Source: Polytrichum commune
Taxonomy: Eukaryota; Streptophyta; Polytrichopsida; Polytrichales; Polytrichaceae
Direction of reading: 5' to 3'
Length of the DNA stretch: 64,000 nt
Assembly (NCBI GenBank): GCA_950295325.1
Contig: OX485808.1
Coordinates: 35,918,527-35,982,526, forward strand
The notes under the pieces are model-generated. The model was not told the origin of the DNA. It did no database searches and saw only the letters and a list, made by a program, of their open reading frames with translations. Numbering within the stretch: position 1 is the first letter of the stretch; each line of letters opens with the position of its first letter. Shown in pieces: positions 1 to 13,203 of the stretch. A program made the position numbers and the translations under genes.

Positions 1-148
1 GAGAAATACTGAGCAACGCAAAATATATGGAGAGATCACATGTAGGGGATATTCTAGATATTTGCAAATGCATCCCATATTAGTCCAAATGGATAAACAA
101 CTTAAAAAATTTTAGACTACAGGCCACAGGAACTGAGGAAAAACTTAC

Positions 149-3100
149 AAGCAATAAGTGCAGGGCCATCCCAAGGTTCAAGAATGGCTGAAAAGTATTC
201 ATAAAGTGCACGTCTCTCTGGATCCATATTTTTGTCATTTTGCCAGGCTTCAGGAATCATCATCATAACAGCTTCAGGAAGATCCCGACCACTTCGCATC
301 AGAAGTTCCAGCACTCCATCGTATGCACCTATTAAATACCTTAAATTCATAAGTGAAACTTAACGATGATACAGAGGATCCATGAACGTTGGTGGTAGGT
401 ATCACCTTCTTTCCTTCGGTTTTTAATACCTGGACACACTGCTTTGGAGCTCAAATTTGTCATTTCAAATTCAGCAAATGACAGCATCATAACCGACTTT
501 CTTTATTAACATGGAGGTTAGATCATCATAAGTTTTGGAGGCCCGAGTTGTGGTCCTGAAATCACCTGAATCTGAAGACCCTGCGTCAACAATCGGTAAG
601 AGTTTCTGAAGCTCATCCTTTGAGAGTTTCAGGGCAGTACATTTCAACAAACCTTCCCTGGCCTGCATCCTGCCAACATGACCAAATATCTTAAATGTGG
701 ACAGCAGCTGGACAATCTGCAAATTGATGGTTGACTGTCGTACATTTCACAATATATACAAGTCTCCCTATAGATAGACGTATATATATATACACAAATT
801 GGGGACATAAATCACACCTCCTATGCCATCTGATAGCCAGATTGAGGCAGAATTCAGGCCATCGAGGCAGTGTGATCACATGAAGTAAAACCAATTTATC
901 CTCCAACAAACCCAGCTGCAATATAGTCCAGCATTACTGTTCTCGACATTCCGTCCCATTAAAACAGAGGACATGTAGTGGATACCTGACAAGGTGTAAG
1001 CACACTTTTCCTTGGAAGGACTAGGATTCTGATTATAGAGCAGCAACCAAAGAAATCCCAAAAGTAGTGTTGTAGGTTACATTTTCTGTTCAAGATTCTT
1101 AGAATTAAGGACTCACCAATTGACGTTGCCTCGAAGAGTATTGATCTCTCCATTATGGCCAAGTATCCGCATGGGCTGCGCTCGATCCCAGCTTGGAAAT
1201 GTATTTGTGGAGAATCTTGAATGCACCTGGAGACCCAAGAATGAACACAGGGAAATCAATATTGTTTGATGTTTCAGTAAATTTGTTTAAGATTTAAATA
1301 GACAATATTCTGTGTCACTTAGTGCTCCAACAGTAGTGATAAAGGCAGGTGAATGACAGTCCTCTGGATGTAAAACTCTAAGAAAAAATACTAATTGTAA
1401 ATGTTATTAGCAGTCTCTTGCAAATTCATCAACCTGATTCATGTAAAACTAGAGTATAAAAGCCAGAAATTACATATACTGAGTCCTGTATTTGTCAAAT
1501 CCTTTGAGTGAGATATACAATTGGACTTGACTACTTCAACAGAAAAGAAAAAATGGATGACGTATACGTACGAGTCCCATGTAGCTCTTGAAACGCTCAT
1601 CACCTAAATCATTGTAGTAGTAATTCCGCAACTGGTTTGGTTTTAGTTGGCCCTTGTAGACAATAGTCCTGCATGACATTTCATGCTTCTTTAAGTCTTT
1701 CTACAGTTCTTGATTTGCGGTGCATAGAATGCAAGACTAAAATCCCTTAAGAAATGAATACGCATCCACCCATGAAAAGGGAAGTGTACCTGGAGGAAAG
1801 CGAGCAAATATAGAAATCTTTTGACGCCCCATACTGTAAGTTGAGAGCAGCACGGATTGCAATCATCGATGTCTTCCGCAATATATACATCTGTCCTCCA
1901 CAACATATTGGATGTTAAGATAAAAAAGAACATATTTGCATCATGCCTAATACCAGCCTGCTGATTTGATTCGCACTCAGAGAGCATGCATGAAAACAAT
2001 GGAGTTGGCCAAATGGAAGCAAATGCAAAAGAATATGTAACCTGTTGCTCAAAATCAATTGAGGACCGAGAGCTGGGCGTGAGGAACACTTGAGCAACAA
2101 TAGGCTCAGTCTCAACTGCTGACTTCCCAAGGTTTCCATTGTTAGTCTTCAGGACACGCCATCCGAGTATGGTGTGACCAAGTGATTCAGCAACCTGCAC
2201 AAAATATATATTGACAATTAAAACCTGACAAATGATGAACCAAGGTTATAAGTTTGTGCTTAGCGTGCAAGATGCATGCTGCAAACGCTCCACTAAAAGC
2301 CAGTACCATACCAGAAGTATTTTGCATGTCCTGAAAAACAACCAGCTTACTAGCAAAACAATTATTACGGAAGTGGATTCAGTAGAACACAATGTCTCCT
2401 CAATCAGGTAGGGTTAAGTTCATGCTGAACAAATATTATTACCTTATTGAACACATTCTTGCTTTCAATACGTCGTTGCTCATTTATTGGCAAGAACAAC
2501 ATGCCCGCCGCATACTCACCAGGAGGAGGAAGATGTAAGCCCATCTCCTCCTTTAGGACCTGTCACCAAGCCTCAATTTAATGCATGTCAATATTCTCCC
2601 ACCAAAAGTCAACATCATCACTCACAAAACACACTCCTTGTTGCAAAATTATATTGCATGCTGCTGAGGGATCAAGTAGGTGGAATAAGACAGGAAATAT
2701 GGTAAGTACCCAATCTGAAATTGATTATTCTCCACAGAGGATATTTAGGATGGTTGCTTGCGAAGAGTTGGCGCCAAACTATGAGTTAGCACTCCGTATC
2801 CTATCTTAACTAAGTAAATTGCATGACAAGAGCCTGTTTTTGGGATACGTACACTAGAAATTTGATTTAGTGTGATCCACACCGTTCATCGTTAACCCAC
2901 CTTAATTGTCTTGCAATCACTGGGTGGTAACTAGAGGAGGTGTCATATGACACCTGGTGCTAGATGACAAGTCATGGAGAGCCCTCTAATCAACATGCCA
3001 CGCCCTAGTTTAATGCCACACGAAATCAGATGTTTAGTATATCGTTTACCTCGAAGAAGTACTCATGGGGTATCGATACTAGAATTCCTGCTCCGTCACC

Positions 3101-4702
3101 AGTATTCTCTTCACACCCACATGCACCTCGATGTGCCATGCGTTCCAGCATTTCTATCGCATCAGTCACCTGCCATTTACACACAATCAACAGAAAACCC
3201 AGAAGCCCTCTGCATCGAAAACTTTTCCAAATAATAAAAATAAATACAACTCGACTAAACTGTCAGGGAGTCGAATTAATTTATTCATTGGCCCAATACC
3301 GACTTGACGACAGGCACCTTTGCAGCTGTCATGATACCTTGTATCTTTACCCAAAAAGTGTAACCAAAGACATTTTTCAAGTATTTCCAAGACCAACGTT
3401 GGGTTTCTTCGTTGATACAAGTAAATATAGCGCTCTTGGACAGTATTTCTTGATTTGAGTTCCTCAATTTTCCTCAAAGCTGTTAGCTCAAAACGCTTCC
3501 TCTAAAATTGTTGGGTCGAGATTCACAAACACAGTCATCACAAGATGCCCAAGGGAAATATCCTTCTAGGGAAATATCCTTCTACAAATAGTAAACCAGG
3601 GTCTTCTACTTAGTTCCATTCTTATTGCCTCCCACTATGCGTACACACTGACATTCTCAGTACTCTCGCCCTTTAGCACTCCAGGAAATTAAGCGACTTT
3701 TGTTTCCACAGAACTACAACAGAAATCTAAACCAGAAATTCCTTGATATCTCTTTGCCGGTGTATTAATAGAGTTATCATTTAACTCAATTAAGACTCTT
3801 CGTTGGGAGTTGGTCCCCAATGAATTTCCATTTGGTTGTTTTGTGTACAACATCAATGATTTCTTTCAAGATGTGGTGCATGCTAGGAGGTAGTCTTTGA
3901 ATTTGAAAGGAAGAGCAACATATTTCGGTTTATTGAGGGCCAGACTCGTATTAGCACCTCTTGGCATGCCAAAAGAATTTGGGTGTCAATGAACCGATAT
4001 AGAGTGCTCTTCATTCAAACCTCCACACTACCTCCAATCATGCACCAAAACCTACAAAACATGGAAGATGTTGAATGCAAAACAACCAACTCCCGACCAA
4101 AATTCATGTTAAGTTATCCTCCAACTCAACATATGAGCCTATTTAATATCGGCTTCCTGAGTATGTGATCTGTGCCATTCACATGTCCAATTACCTGCAA
4201 CATAATTTTCCGATGATCTGTCTGTAGTGTCAAAATTTACGCAGTTTAGTTTGCACAGAAGGAACCTAAAAGTGCTGATGCTTACAATTTTCCGGTTGGG
4301 TTGAGCCGAAAGCTCGGCCACAAAACCCACACCGCAGGAATCCTTGTCGAAGGAGGGGTCATAGAGACCCATATCGCTCCTGTCTGCGGGCATCCCAAAC
4401 GAGGCAGCCGACATGACCGCCTTCAAGCCTAACCCCTTTGAAGGAGGACACCCATCTGCAAACTGCCACCATCCCCTGCTCCTCCTCCTTGTGAACAATT
4501 CGGATGTCAAATCGGATGGCTCCTTCCTAAGCCCTGTGAACCTTGATGTTGTTGTTCTTGTTGCCCTCAGGCTCTGCAGGGGCACACAACATGCTGCGGA
4601 GGGCAAAACCCTCCTTCTTGTTGGGCTCTGGGTTATGTGGGTCAGATTGAGCTGGGAGCTGAATGGCAAGGCATTGTTGGGTGAGTGCAGGATCGCCGCC
4701 AT
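149..4702 (-). CDS. GLT1: NADH-dependent glutamate synthase (NADH-GOGAT), 5' part, nine exons, truncated by the window edge
   Basis: Makes two glutamates from glutamine and 2-oxoglutarate using NADH, in plastids; the part seen is the N-terminal glutamine amidotransferase domain. Exons, in coding order, are 4702-4286, 3169-3050, 2559-2443, 2194-2042, 1890-1790, 1668-1572, 1226-1117, 669-566 and 328-149, about 466 codons, all with GT-AG borders and matching phases. The start at 4702 opens a basic, Ser/Thr-rich stretch of about 120 residues, read as a transit peptide plus propeptide. DSCGVGF follows, with Cys123 as the expected N-terminal nucleophile. Other landmarks are HRGACGCE and NTGDGAG (exon 2), VAESLGH and [13 protein letters not shown] (exon 4), [16 protein letters not shown] and GHNGEINT (exon 7), and [17 protein letters not shown] (exon 9). 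These fit the NADH form better than the ferredoxin form. Exon 9 ends in phase 1 at a donor at 148, so the synthase and NADH-binding parts lie outside the window. Intron 1 holds a dispersed repeat. Confidence 0.93.
3482..4130. repeat. Dispersed repeat inside intron 1 of the glutamate synthase gene
   Basis: About 250 bases here (roughly 3880-4115) match 31385-31640, which lies in intron 2 of the securin-like gene. Shared words include TAGCACCTCTTGGCATGCC, AATGAACCGATATAGA and CAACCAACTCCCGACCAAAA. The motif GGGAGTTGGT near 3800 is inverted against AACTCCCGACC near 4090, which hints at a terminal-inverted-repeat origin. No coding capacity was seen. The family is not recognised. Confidence 0.6.
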
Positions 4703-4800
4703 TGTGAGAAAATCTCGTCTCGTTGCTTCCGATGCTGGATTATGATTTCGTCATGTACTCAGAAAATTGGGTGTAAAAGGAAGCAGTTATTATGATGTTT

Positions 4801-5440
4801 TGGCGCCTAACCTTGAAGCCATGGAGCTCATAAGGAAAGAAGGCCTGCTGCCACACAGACATCATCATCCCACACTTAATGAAGGAAATGAGTTGTGGAA
4901 AAAAATGGACAGTCCACAAAAACCTCAGACTGTCTAACCTTGAAGACATGGAGATCGAAAATAAGGAAGACCTGCTGCCACATTCACGCTGGAGAACACA
5001 GACATCATCATCATTATCATCATCGTCGTCGTCATTACACACTTAAGAAAGGAAAATAACCAAGTGGTAAAATCTGGACAGTACACCAAAACCCCAGAGT
5101 ATCTCGGCCGCGAGTCATTAGTCCCTCTTGCGGACGAAATTGTGACATTGTCTTTGACACAAAACTAACAAAGAAAAAGAGAATGGTGTAAGGTCACTAA
5201 ACCCTCGCCTAATAGTTTTCGGCGCCTAACCTTGAAGCCATGGAGCTCGAGAAAAAACAAGACCTGATGCCACATTCACGCAGGACAACACTGACATCGT
5301 CGTCATCCCAAACTTTATGAAGGAAAATGACTTTGTGCAAAATTGGGGAACAGTACACAAGAACTTCAGAGTCATTCGGCCGCGAGACATAAGTCCTCTC
5401 GCGGACCAGATTATCACATTGTCTTTGGAACCGTATGTAA
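4801..5440. repeat. Three degenerate tandem repeats just upstream of the glutamate synthase start
   Basis: Units begin near 4801, 4935 and 5221, each with a form of CTAACCTTGAAGCCATGGAG, then GACCTGCTGCCACATTCACG and a CATCATCATC or CGTCGTC run. The second and third units also share CGGCCGCGAG and CATTGTCTTTG; the first lacks that half. The array begins about 100 bases upstream of the start codon at 4702, so it occupies the promoter or 5' untranslated region. Its effect on expression is unknown. Confidence 0.65.
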
Positions 5441-6600
5441 GAAAGAAACCTCTGTGGCCTCTACCTATAGAAGGAGTGTCATTTGCAAGCTCCATGACTG
5501 TCTCTTTCCACACACAGGAGTTCCTTGCGCTGGAATAGTGTCATAACCCTCCACTTCCTTTGATCGGTTGCAAAAAGCTTTAAAATCAAATTACATTCAG
5601 TCTGTTACAGAAATGACGATCCATAACTTCTTGGGCCAAAAACTATGGCCACTCTCCTTGAGCGACCCTTGAATTAAACAAAATGGGCAAAGCAAAAATT
5701 GCCAACATCCATCACAACACATCAATACATAAGACGAAGAACCCATTGCACCTAGTACATTTGGTACATGCTACAGCACAACAAACAAGGACAGGACAGC
5801 GATCCGTAAAAACTTATCTCGCACTCCAAAAACAAATCAAAAAAAACAGAAAACAAAAAAACAAAAAAATATTTACCGATCCTCTGAACACAAACTACGA
5901 AATGGAAGCATTACATCATAAACTCACCTTCGAAGCTACGTGATACGACGATGGCTATGGTAACGCTGCAAGACCACAACCACTGCAGACAGTTTGCAGA
6001 CAATTTGCAAAGGAAAGTCGCAGAAGAAATGCAATTTTCTTGCAATTGAGGGATCGGAAGACCTGTCTGGTGTTGGAAAAGAATTTCGAAACTGAGGATG
6101 CAGGCAGAAATGTATGCAACCACATGGGAGATCCAATATGGAATTCTGTCGCGCTCTGTGTCTCTCTTCTCACTTTTCCTTTGTCCTTCTCCCAGCTCGA
6201 CGGAGACTCACCGACGAGGTCAACTTCGTCGGTCGATACTGGACGAACGAAACTCTCCGTCAGTTCTTCGTTCCGCCCTTACTCCCATTCAAACTAAATC
6301 TTAAAATGGGAGGCAGCCACTAAGGAGGCTTTATATTATTTTTATATCAGAGGGTGAAGACGGAGTACTATCGACGGAGTCTTCCGTCGACGAAGATACC
6401 TCCGACCCTGAGGCTCGGGGGCGGCTCGGCGGAGGGACCACAGATGCTGGCGAGTGGAATCCACTTTACAGTATGAGGTTTTGACACGTGGAGGCGGTGG
6501 AAGACAAGTGGAATAAAGTGGGCTACCTGGTTACGGAATAAAATCCTACGTGGCTCCCTCCACAATGCGCCCCTTCACAAAATGACCCCCGCTTGTTTTT
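5441..6600. other. Upstream flank, no gene recognised
   Basis: Mixed sequence with an A-rich stretch (5815-5875) and a CG-richer part (6190-6480) with repeated CGACGGAGT-like words. Short open frames on both strands lack recognisable domains or splice context. A distal promoter or a decayed repeat is possible. Confidence 0.4.
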
Positions 6601-8411
6601 GAGCTCTTGGTTATGTGCAAGTGACTTGGCTATAATAAGGAAAACATACCATGAAATTATTTTCAATGTATCCTTTGGAGTTTAATAACCAACTCCATAA
6701 CATTACTCAACGTCTTCATGGTGTTTTGTGAGCCATGGCTAAAATTCTAAAATATTCAAACTGAAACTAACAAAGTATTTTAACACGCAAATAATAACAC
6801 GCATTGATTGGGATAATCAACGTAGTGAATACAATTAGGAAGATCCACGTATTCAATCAAGGAATCAACAAACATTGATAACCGTAACTAAATCAAGGAG
6901 ACCCGATCTTCAAATTTTGTTGATGTTTTGAATCATAATTTTGCTAAAGCAACACAAATTTGAAAAAGTAAATACGATCAATACAAGATGGAGGACATGG
7001 AGTGAGTTTAACATAACATTGATCAATCATATCTATCTACGTGTCATGAAGCTCCTTTCTCCAATATAATATTCAGTTGAAGTCATCGTAGGTCCCATTG
7101 TGTGACAAGGGGATCGATCCATAACCGAGTCCATTATTTACTCCCAATTCTGATCCCAATATACTTTGTCCAAATATTATAGTGCTACAATGTTCAACCA
7201 ATGTTGGGTCCTCCCTTGAACCCTAAAGAATCTCTACATAACCGAGAACTTACTTAAGCTTACATTAGAGATTCAACGCATGTTGTTAGATACATTATCT
7301 TATTGATACTCAAATCATCAAGAGAGTAATTTTTTTTTATACAAAAGGTAGTACCCTTTGTACAATTAGAATTATCAAACATGGCTCAAATAATAGTGTC
7401 ACTCATGCACCCACATGATGACATAAGATGAATAGACATCCATTGGAATTGCCGAGAAATCCAAATTGTATGTCAAAATGACTAATTTGTTCTTTGTGCA
7501 TTATGTCCATATAAGACCATCTTCCACATTTCTCTAACACATTTCTCATACGGAAGGTTGAATTATTTTGCACTCAAAGACTTGGCACACTTTCATGATT
7601 GAAAGTGCTAAGGATTGCATCTTCCTTCAGAGAAGAGAGGAAATGCTGACCACAGGTCAGTGTGATTGAAATGCCCGTTCAATCCACCCTTACATCTTCC
7701 TTCACATGTGACTCGTTTCCAAGCACGAGAATTGAAATGAAGCCTTGCGAGATGAAATTTGGCTAACATAAATAGTCTAGTTTATACTCATCTACAAAAC
7801 ATTATAGTACTTATAGTAATTTCATGTACTTGTGATCCAAATTTGAAAGCGATCCTTATAGATTCTTGTCTAAAGTGAGCAGGTTGAAACGGAGTTTAAA
7901 ACATGAAAGTCATGGATCAAGTTTGGCCACAAATGATGAGCAAGATTTACAACAGTAAGGGTATCCAAATGATGTTTATAACATACACACTAAGATATGT
8001 TGAAGTCCCCTTTCCATTATTAGCAAGAGGCAACACAAATTAAAATAATATAACCATATCAATCGTGCCCAAATGTAGAAAATGATGATTATATGTCTAG
8101 TTAGTAGATTGCCTTTAGGGAATTTAGGGTTTTCATTTGTGCACTTGATTTCTTGTCATCCTCAAAACTACTGTAATTTTGAGATAGTTCAAACATATTA
8201 ACCACGAGAAGACGGAAGACACTTCTCTCTTTGTTTGTGATGACTTTAATTGTTTTTCAAGGGCATTTCTCTTATTCATAAGATGTCCAAATTCTACGTA
8301 AGAATTTCATTGAAAAGTGGCCTCCGTCGAGGATGCAGATGCAGACCCATGCAAAACTACCACTCATCTTGCATTGTTTTCAATATTAACTTTTGAATTT
8401 CCTCTAGAATG
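6601..8411. other. AT-rich intergenic DNA, no gene seen
   Basis: No reading frame of useful length, no RNA gene and no clear element ends. A patch near 7625-7695 (GAAATGCTGACCA, then AATGCCCGTTCAATCCACCC) recurs near 62400-62455, so at least part is dispersed repeat. Confidence 0.45.
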
Positions 8412-8685
8412 ATCGGTAATTTTTTGAAGTCATGAACTTCAACAAATTATTTCTTAAACTCGTCTCGTTCATTTGTGATGGTTAATTTTTTGAAGTCTCA
8501 AACCCTGGCCGTTTATTTCTCAAACTCATCCCATTCATCTATAACCAATACTTTTTCTAAAGTCCCAAACCTCAACCAATTATTTCTCAAACTCCATCTG
8601 CATCATCTGTAACTAGTAATTTTCCTTTAGTCTCATACCTCAACTGGGTATTTCTCACACTCATCTGGCTCATCTGTAACTAGTT
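8412..8685. repeat. Tandem repeat, about 66-bp unit, four copies
   Basis: Copies begin near 8412, 8478, 8543 and 8607. Each has a T-rich start of the form GGTAATTTTTTGAAGTC, followed by ATTTCTCAAACTCATC and CATCTGTAACTAGT. The copies have diverged from one another. Confidence 0.7.
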
Positions 8686-8844
8686 GATACTAGAGAGAAG
8701 TAATAGGTCGAAGGTTTTTAAAAAAATTATTATATATAACCCTCCCTGCATATCCCTCACATATGCAGAGAGTTCGAGGTTTCTAGCATAAATATTCATC
8801 CGTGTTTGATATTTACGTCAATGAGTGAGCAACTTCCCCTGCAT

Positions 8845-8905
8845 CTACATCTACATCTACATTGCCAATGTTAAAGTACAAATGCAAATGCAAATGCAAA
8901 TGCAA
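8845..8905. repeat. Two adjoining six-base microsatellites
   Basis: A short CATCTA run (about 8846-8862) is followed by a run of AAATGC units (about 8880-8904). Confidence 0.8.
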
Positions 8906-11089
8906 GGAGAGTAACCATCTCGTTGCATGTTTCCTATCCTAGTAGAAGTGGGCTAATGCCCCCTCCCCCACCTGACTTTACCAAGTAACCAAAGTCTTTC
9001 CTAAAAGCCCGGTAAAGCTCCCTCGGTTACAGGGGAGGCATCCGGCTATCCCAATGCACCTACAAGAACTTGCTCCGGAGATTTTCGAGTAGGTTTTAGT
9101 TAAGTAGCTTTCACACATGTTCATGGTTTATCCATCAAGCAATGAATGTTGGATAGTTTTTGTCCCATCTCCAAATGCCTTACTACTCATCTATCTTACC
9201 ATTGGTTTTTGTTAATGCAGCTCCTCGTCGTGCCCTTATAGCTAAGACTTAAAAACAACCAATCACAAGGGCGGGAGGCGACACTTTTAAAAGTCTTATA
9301 TTCTTGCCTCATGTCTAGGTACCGATGGAAGGGTCGGCGCTTGAAGCTTATAACCTCCACTTTTAAGCCATGCCACATCATTTGCCAACTAGGCGCGGCA
9401 CTAGATAATGTCGATGATGTGGAGGCCGTGTTGTTAGAACGAACTCTTTAGGCTTCGCTAAAGCCAGGTGGGGAGGGGGCATAAGTCGGGGAAACGGTTA
9501 ACCATTTAAGACCTTTCTACCCTATGATGACTCCCAACTTCAACATTTTGGAAGCCTCGAAGCTGACTAATCTTTGGAAGGGGGAGCTGCTGAGTCAGCG
9601 TCGGGCTTCACGTGGATACACTCCCTGTCATGCTGAAGTGGACGACCCTGAATCTCCAATACGATTGGTCGAAAACGATGCACCTGCAAAATATCATAAC
9701 AACAAGCACTGTCCCCCCTGCCAGTTTCACTTGGACTAATCACCGTATGATAAACTCGGAATTTGCCCAGGTTGAGATTCAACGGAAAGAGGGAGTTATC
9801 GTAGATGAGAGTACATGTCATTCATCCAACATAAAAGCCATGAAATAGTATGCATCCTATAAGGTAGATTTGACACCAAAATTGGTTTCAAAAATTCCGA
9901 GTTAGTCTAGTTGAGATCATTTGAGATGGATTGGTAACAACACTACAGGGGGGGTCAGCTTTTGTATCGGATGGACGAGGGATTCGCTGGTATATGATAA
10001 TTTCTTTTCTCCGTGTCCAACATTTTGACTAAGAATGATAGTCATGCTTGAATACATAATATTATATTGTTCATCAAGCCCGTAGACGAAAGTGCAAATG
10101 GCTCAGGGATTTTGTTTCTCAATACACACCAGTTTTATTGTCCCCGTTTGTAAGGGTTGTGAATGCTTTATATGTGATATGGGATTCGTGATGTCAATGT
10201 AAGTTCGTCCATAGTGGATGATGGGACTCTAGTGAAAATAAATCCCTTGTAAATTGAGGGTTGACCAATTTATGGTCTTTGAGGCCATTCATGAATCCAA
10301 ATTGTCTAAGAGCATTTCACAAGGAACAAAAATAGTTTGTTGTGTTTTCACTTTCATGGTGGACGAGTTCATGTTGAAACCACACATCCTTGGGATTGGG
10401 GTTGAAATAGAGATCCCTCTACAATCTTTGAGGTGACCTCAAAGATTGGTTTGTGAGAGCTTCATCGTATGTTGGATCGACTCCTAATTGCATGGAGTTG
10501 TAGTCGAGACTTCTTTTTGTGTTTATAGAATAGAGCGACAACCTAAGGAAACTTAGGGTTCAAAGCATCAAGAGTCTTTCAAGACAAGCTATGGCCAAAA
10601 GCATTCAATAAAGTAAATCAATAAAAGTTCCAAGACTATATCTCTCTTTCACCAACAAATCCCTCACACTAATGATGGGTTTATCATAGAGTCCATGTCC
10701 AAAGCAACTCAATCGGGGTCCAACAATACCCTCCCTAATGTGATCTCATTTGGGTCCAACCAATAGGATTGCTCCATTTGGAATTTTGTTTGGGAACCCA
10801 CCCTAAAGATATGTGGCGTGGGCATGGATCCCTAACGATTTGAAGGTTGCTTGCACCTACTTTTTCATAAGATATCATGGATGGTTGATTTTAGTGTGCA
10901 TGGATATGCTCCATTGGTACTAAGCTCATCATCATCTTTACGGACGTGGCCTATCTTGAGAGTTTGTTGCAATGTAGTCCGCCCAATCAATTATGGACAT
11001 GTAGTATGTACAAGAAGATGGTGACATGGAGGACATATGTGCGGTAACCATCAAAGGCATGTTGTCAATAGCTCAAGTGGCAAAGGACA
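8906..11089. other. Intergenic DNA with repeat traces, no gene supported
   Basis: Short frames near 9520-9850 have no recognisable domain. The stretch 9818-9940 (CATTCATCCAACATAAAAGCC onward, to CATTTGAGATGGAT) is repeated in diverged form at 57285-57415, so this is dispersed-repeat DNA. Nothing else could be identified. Confidence 0.45.
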
Positions 11090-12110
11090 TAATCTTTGAG
11101 GTCACGTGAAAGATCTCGTTCGTTGTCAAAGTGAAGATTATTGTGCACATTAAATGGTCATAGAGCTTTTCCCCCTTCATAATTATGTTATATGTTAAGC
11201 CTAAAATGGTTAACATATCTTGAGCACGTAATCCAATCTTTTTCAAACATATATCTTTTTCATGATTGTTCTTGTTGAGTGTACGTATAAGCCAACATTG
11301 TTCAAATATAAAATGTTTGCTTAAGATAAGTAATTGAATTACACATGTCTACCTAAATGATTTGGGCATGTCTAATTTACTTACTTTGACACAATAATTA
11401 AGTCATTTTTATATACTAATGTTACCCAATACAAATCATCCAACTTTTATGGGAGCCATTAAATTAGTCAATATTTTATGGAGATAGATGAGACTTATAA
11501 GTTTTTTTCTATTCATAATGAATGATAGATTGAATGATCAAATTCATTACCATGATGGTTGTGAAATGAGTCCACCCTAAAAGAAGTCAAATGAGGGGGT
11601 TAACCCAATTGAACTATAGACTACGGAATACACAAATGTTATGTTGAAGACGGAGTTTATCAAACTCATCCTTTGGGGGGGGGGGAACTTTTCATTGGAA
11701 ACCTAAATGACGTACATGATTGACTATGAAATAAAACCCCTTGTATACAAAAATATATATAAAGAAAATAAATGTAAGAAAATGCGCTCTTATATTTGTA
11801 CTAAGTTTCTCAATATAATGCGATTCATGAAAACAAGACCTTCATCACATATACAATTCATTGGGGACAAGTACCATATGACAATAATGAATGAAAACAT
11901 ATGTTGGATGAAACTATAGTAGCACATCAAGTGTCAATTTTTTTCTCTAAGCCTCATTGGGCCCCTTTCATACATTTGTCTTCACTCCAAAAACATTAAT
12001 AACTTTTTAAATGTACACACTAGAGAAAAGAAATACCATTCCCTTATGTAAACTAATGTCTTGAAGAATTACCCCTATCTACAGTCACGTTAGTTTGTAC
12101 ATGGTATAAA
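11090..12110 (+). repeat. Dispersed repeat family R1, long copy
   Basis: A full-looking unit of about 1 kb shares an ordered set of words with copies at 13965 and 15106: TTGTCAAAGTGAAGATT, then AATTATGTTRTATRTTRAGCC, GGTTAACATAT, GAGCACGTAATCCAATC, a G-run ahead of ACTCTTCATTGGAAACC, and near the end ATGTACACACTAG. No protein domain or terminal repeat was found, so the class is unknown. A G-tract of ten lies near 11678. Confidence 0.65.
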
Positions 12111-12912
12111 GAGTCCACCCCCCCCCCCTCTCCCCCAAGATCACATATGTGACCTTGGTTTCATCCAATAATTACTTCTACATCTCCACTCACCTATTTA
12201 ATTTGTGGTATAAATCGAATCCATGATGTGTATATGTACATTGGTTATTCCAATTAGTGTGTGTTACTATTCGAAGTTACAAAGTCCACTAAGGGCCACT
12301 TCACACTATGGGTGAAGGTCGAGAGGCTGTCAATTTCCACCAATCAGATTGCAAGAAACCAAGAATTCGGCCTCTTGACCCTTCACACTAAAGGCCAAAG
12401 TCCAAAGACCGTCACTCTCCAAAATGTTTGCATGGCAATAGTTTTTTTTATCAAGGTGACAGACTCTCGAAGAAAGTTTGGGTCGGACATGAATGGAAAC
12501 CCAAACTATGGTCGAGAGGCTGTCATTTTTTTCCATTAAAAAAAAAAACAGACAAGATCTTGGCCGTTAGATTGGAGGGGTTGTTTTGGATAGGGAATAA
12601 AGTGGGATGCTCCTTCCTCCTTTGGACTTTGGGCTTGGCCTTTGGAGGCTTCACACTATGCCTGCCCAAGGCTCCAATTCCCATATTTTATTGGTTATTT
12701 TCAGCCCATTTCTTTGGACTCTCAACAAAGTATGGCCACATTCAATCTCACAGCCTCTGGACTTGGACGTCCATAGTGTGAAGCAGAGCCCAACATTTTC
12801 CTTTTAAATTGCACCCATACCCAGACCATGCCCATCAGTAGCGACCTATGCCCACCCATGCTATTCAAATTACGCCCATGTATTCAAAAATTGTGTAATG
12901 TGTATTACCCAC

Positions 12913-13203
12913 CTACACCAAGTCTTGGTTGGATCGGACAAATAAAAGGTCGTTCACTATCGTTGGCTTCAGCCCGGAGCGCTTCTTGGTTAGCATATTA
13001 CTTGCATCCGAGAAGTTTGACTCCGATTTGGAGTTGGATGCAGGGATGCACAAAACCGAACGCGCCACGCGCGACATGATGGGGAATGTGGGGGCTCCTT
13101 TCAGCTTCCACCACAAGATTATACTGAATTTAGCAGTGGTATCCCGATTCATTGGCAATGCTAAGCTCACTGCTGCAATGATCTCATGATCACCCATGCC
13201 CAC
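12913..13203 (-). pseudogene. hAT-family transposase C-terminal remnant
   Basis: The 96-residue minus-strand frame carries the hAT dimerisation region in order: a WWKLKGAPTFPIMSRVAR stretch like the family W-W-K-x(n)-P-x-L-S-x-x-A-R signature, then VLCIPASNSKSESNFSDA, then MLTKKRSGLKPTIVNDLLFV. In working transposases this tract lies at the extreme C-terminus and mediates dimer formation. Nothing upstream of this region, including catalytic residues, is present. It is flanked on both sides by CCCATGCCCACCC minisatellites, probably the subterminal repeats of the same dead element. Confidence 0.75.

Noticed and set aside
12929-13189. Plus-strand frame of 86 codons
   Set aside because: It is the antisense of the hAT transposase remnant.
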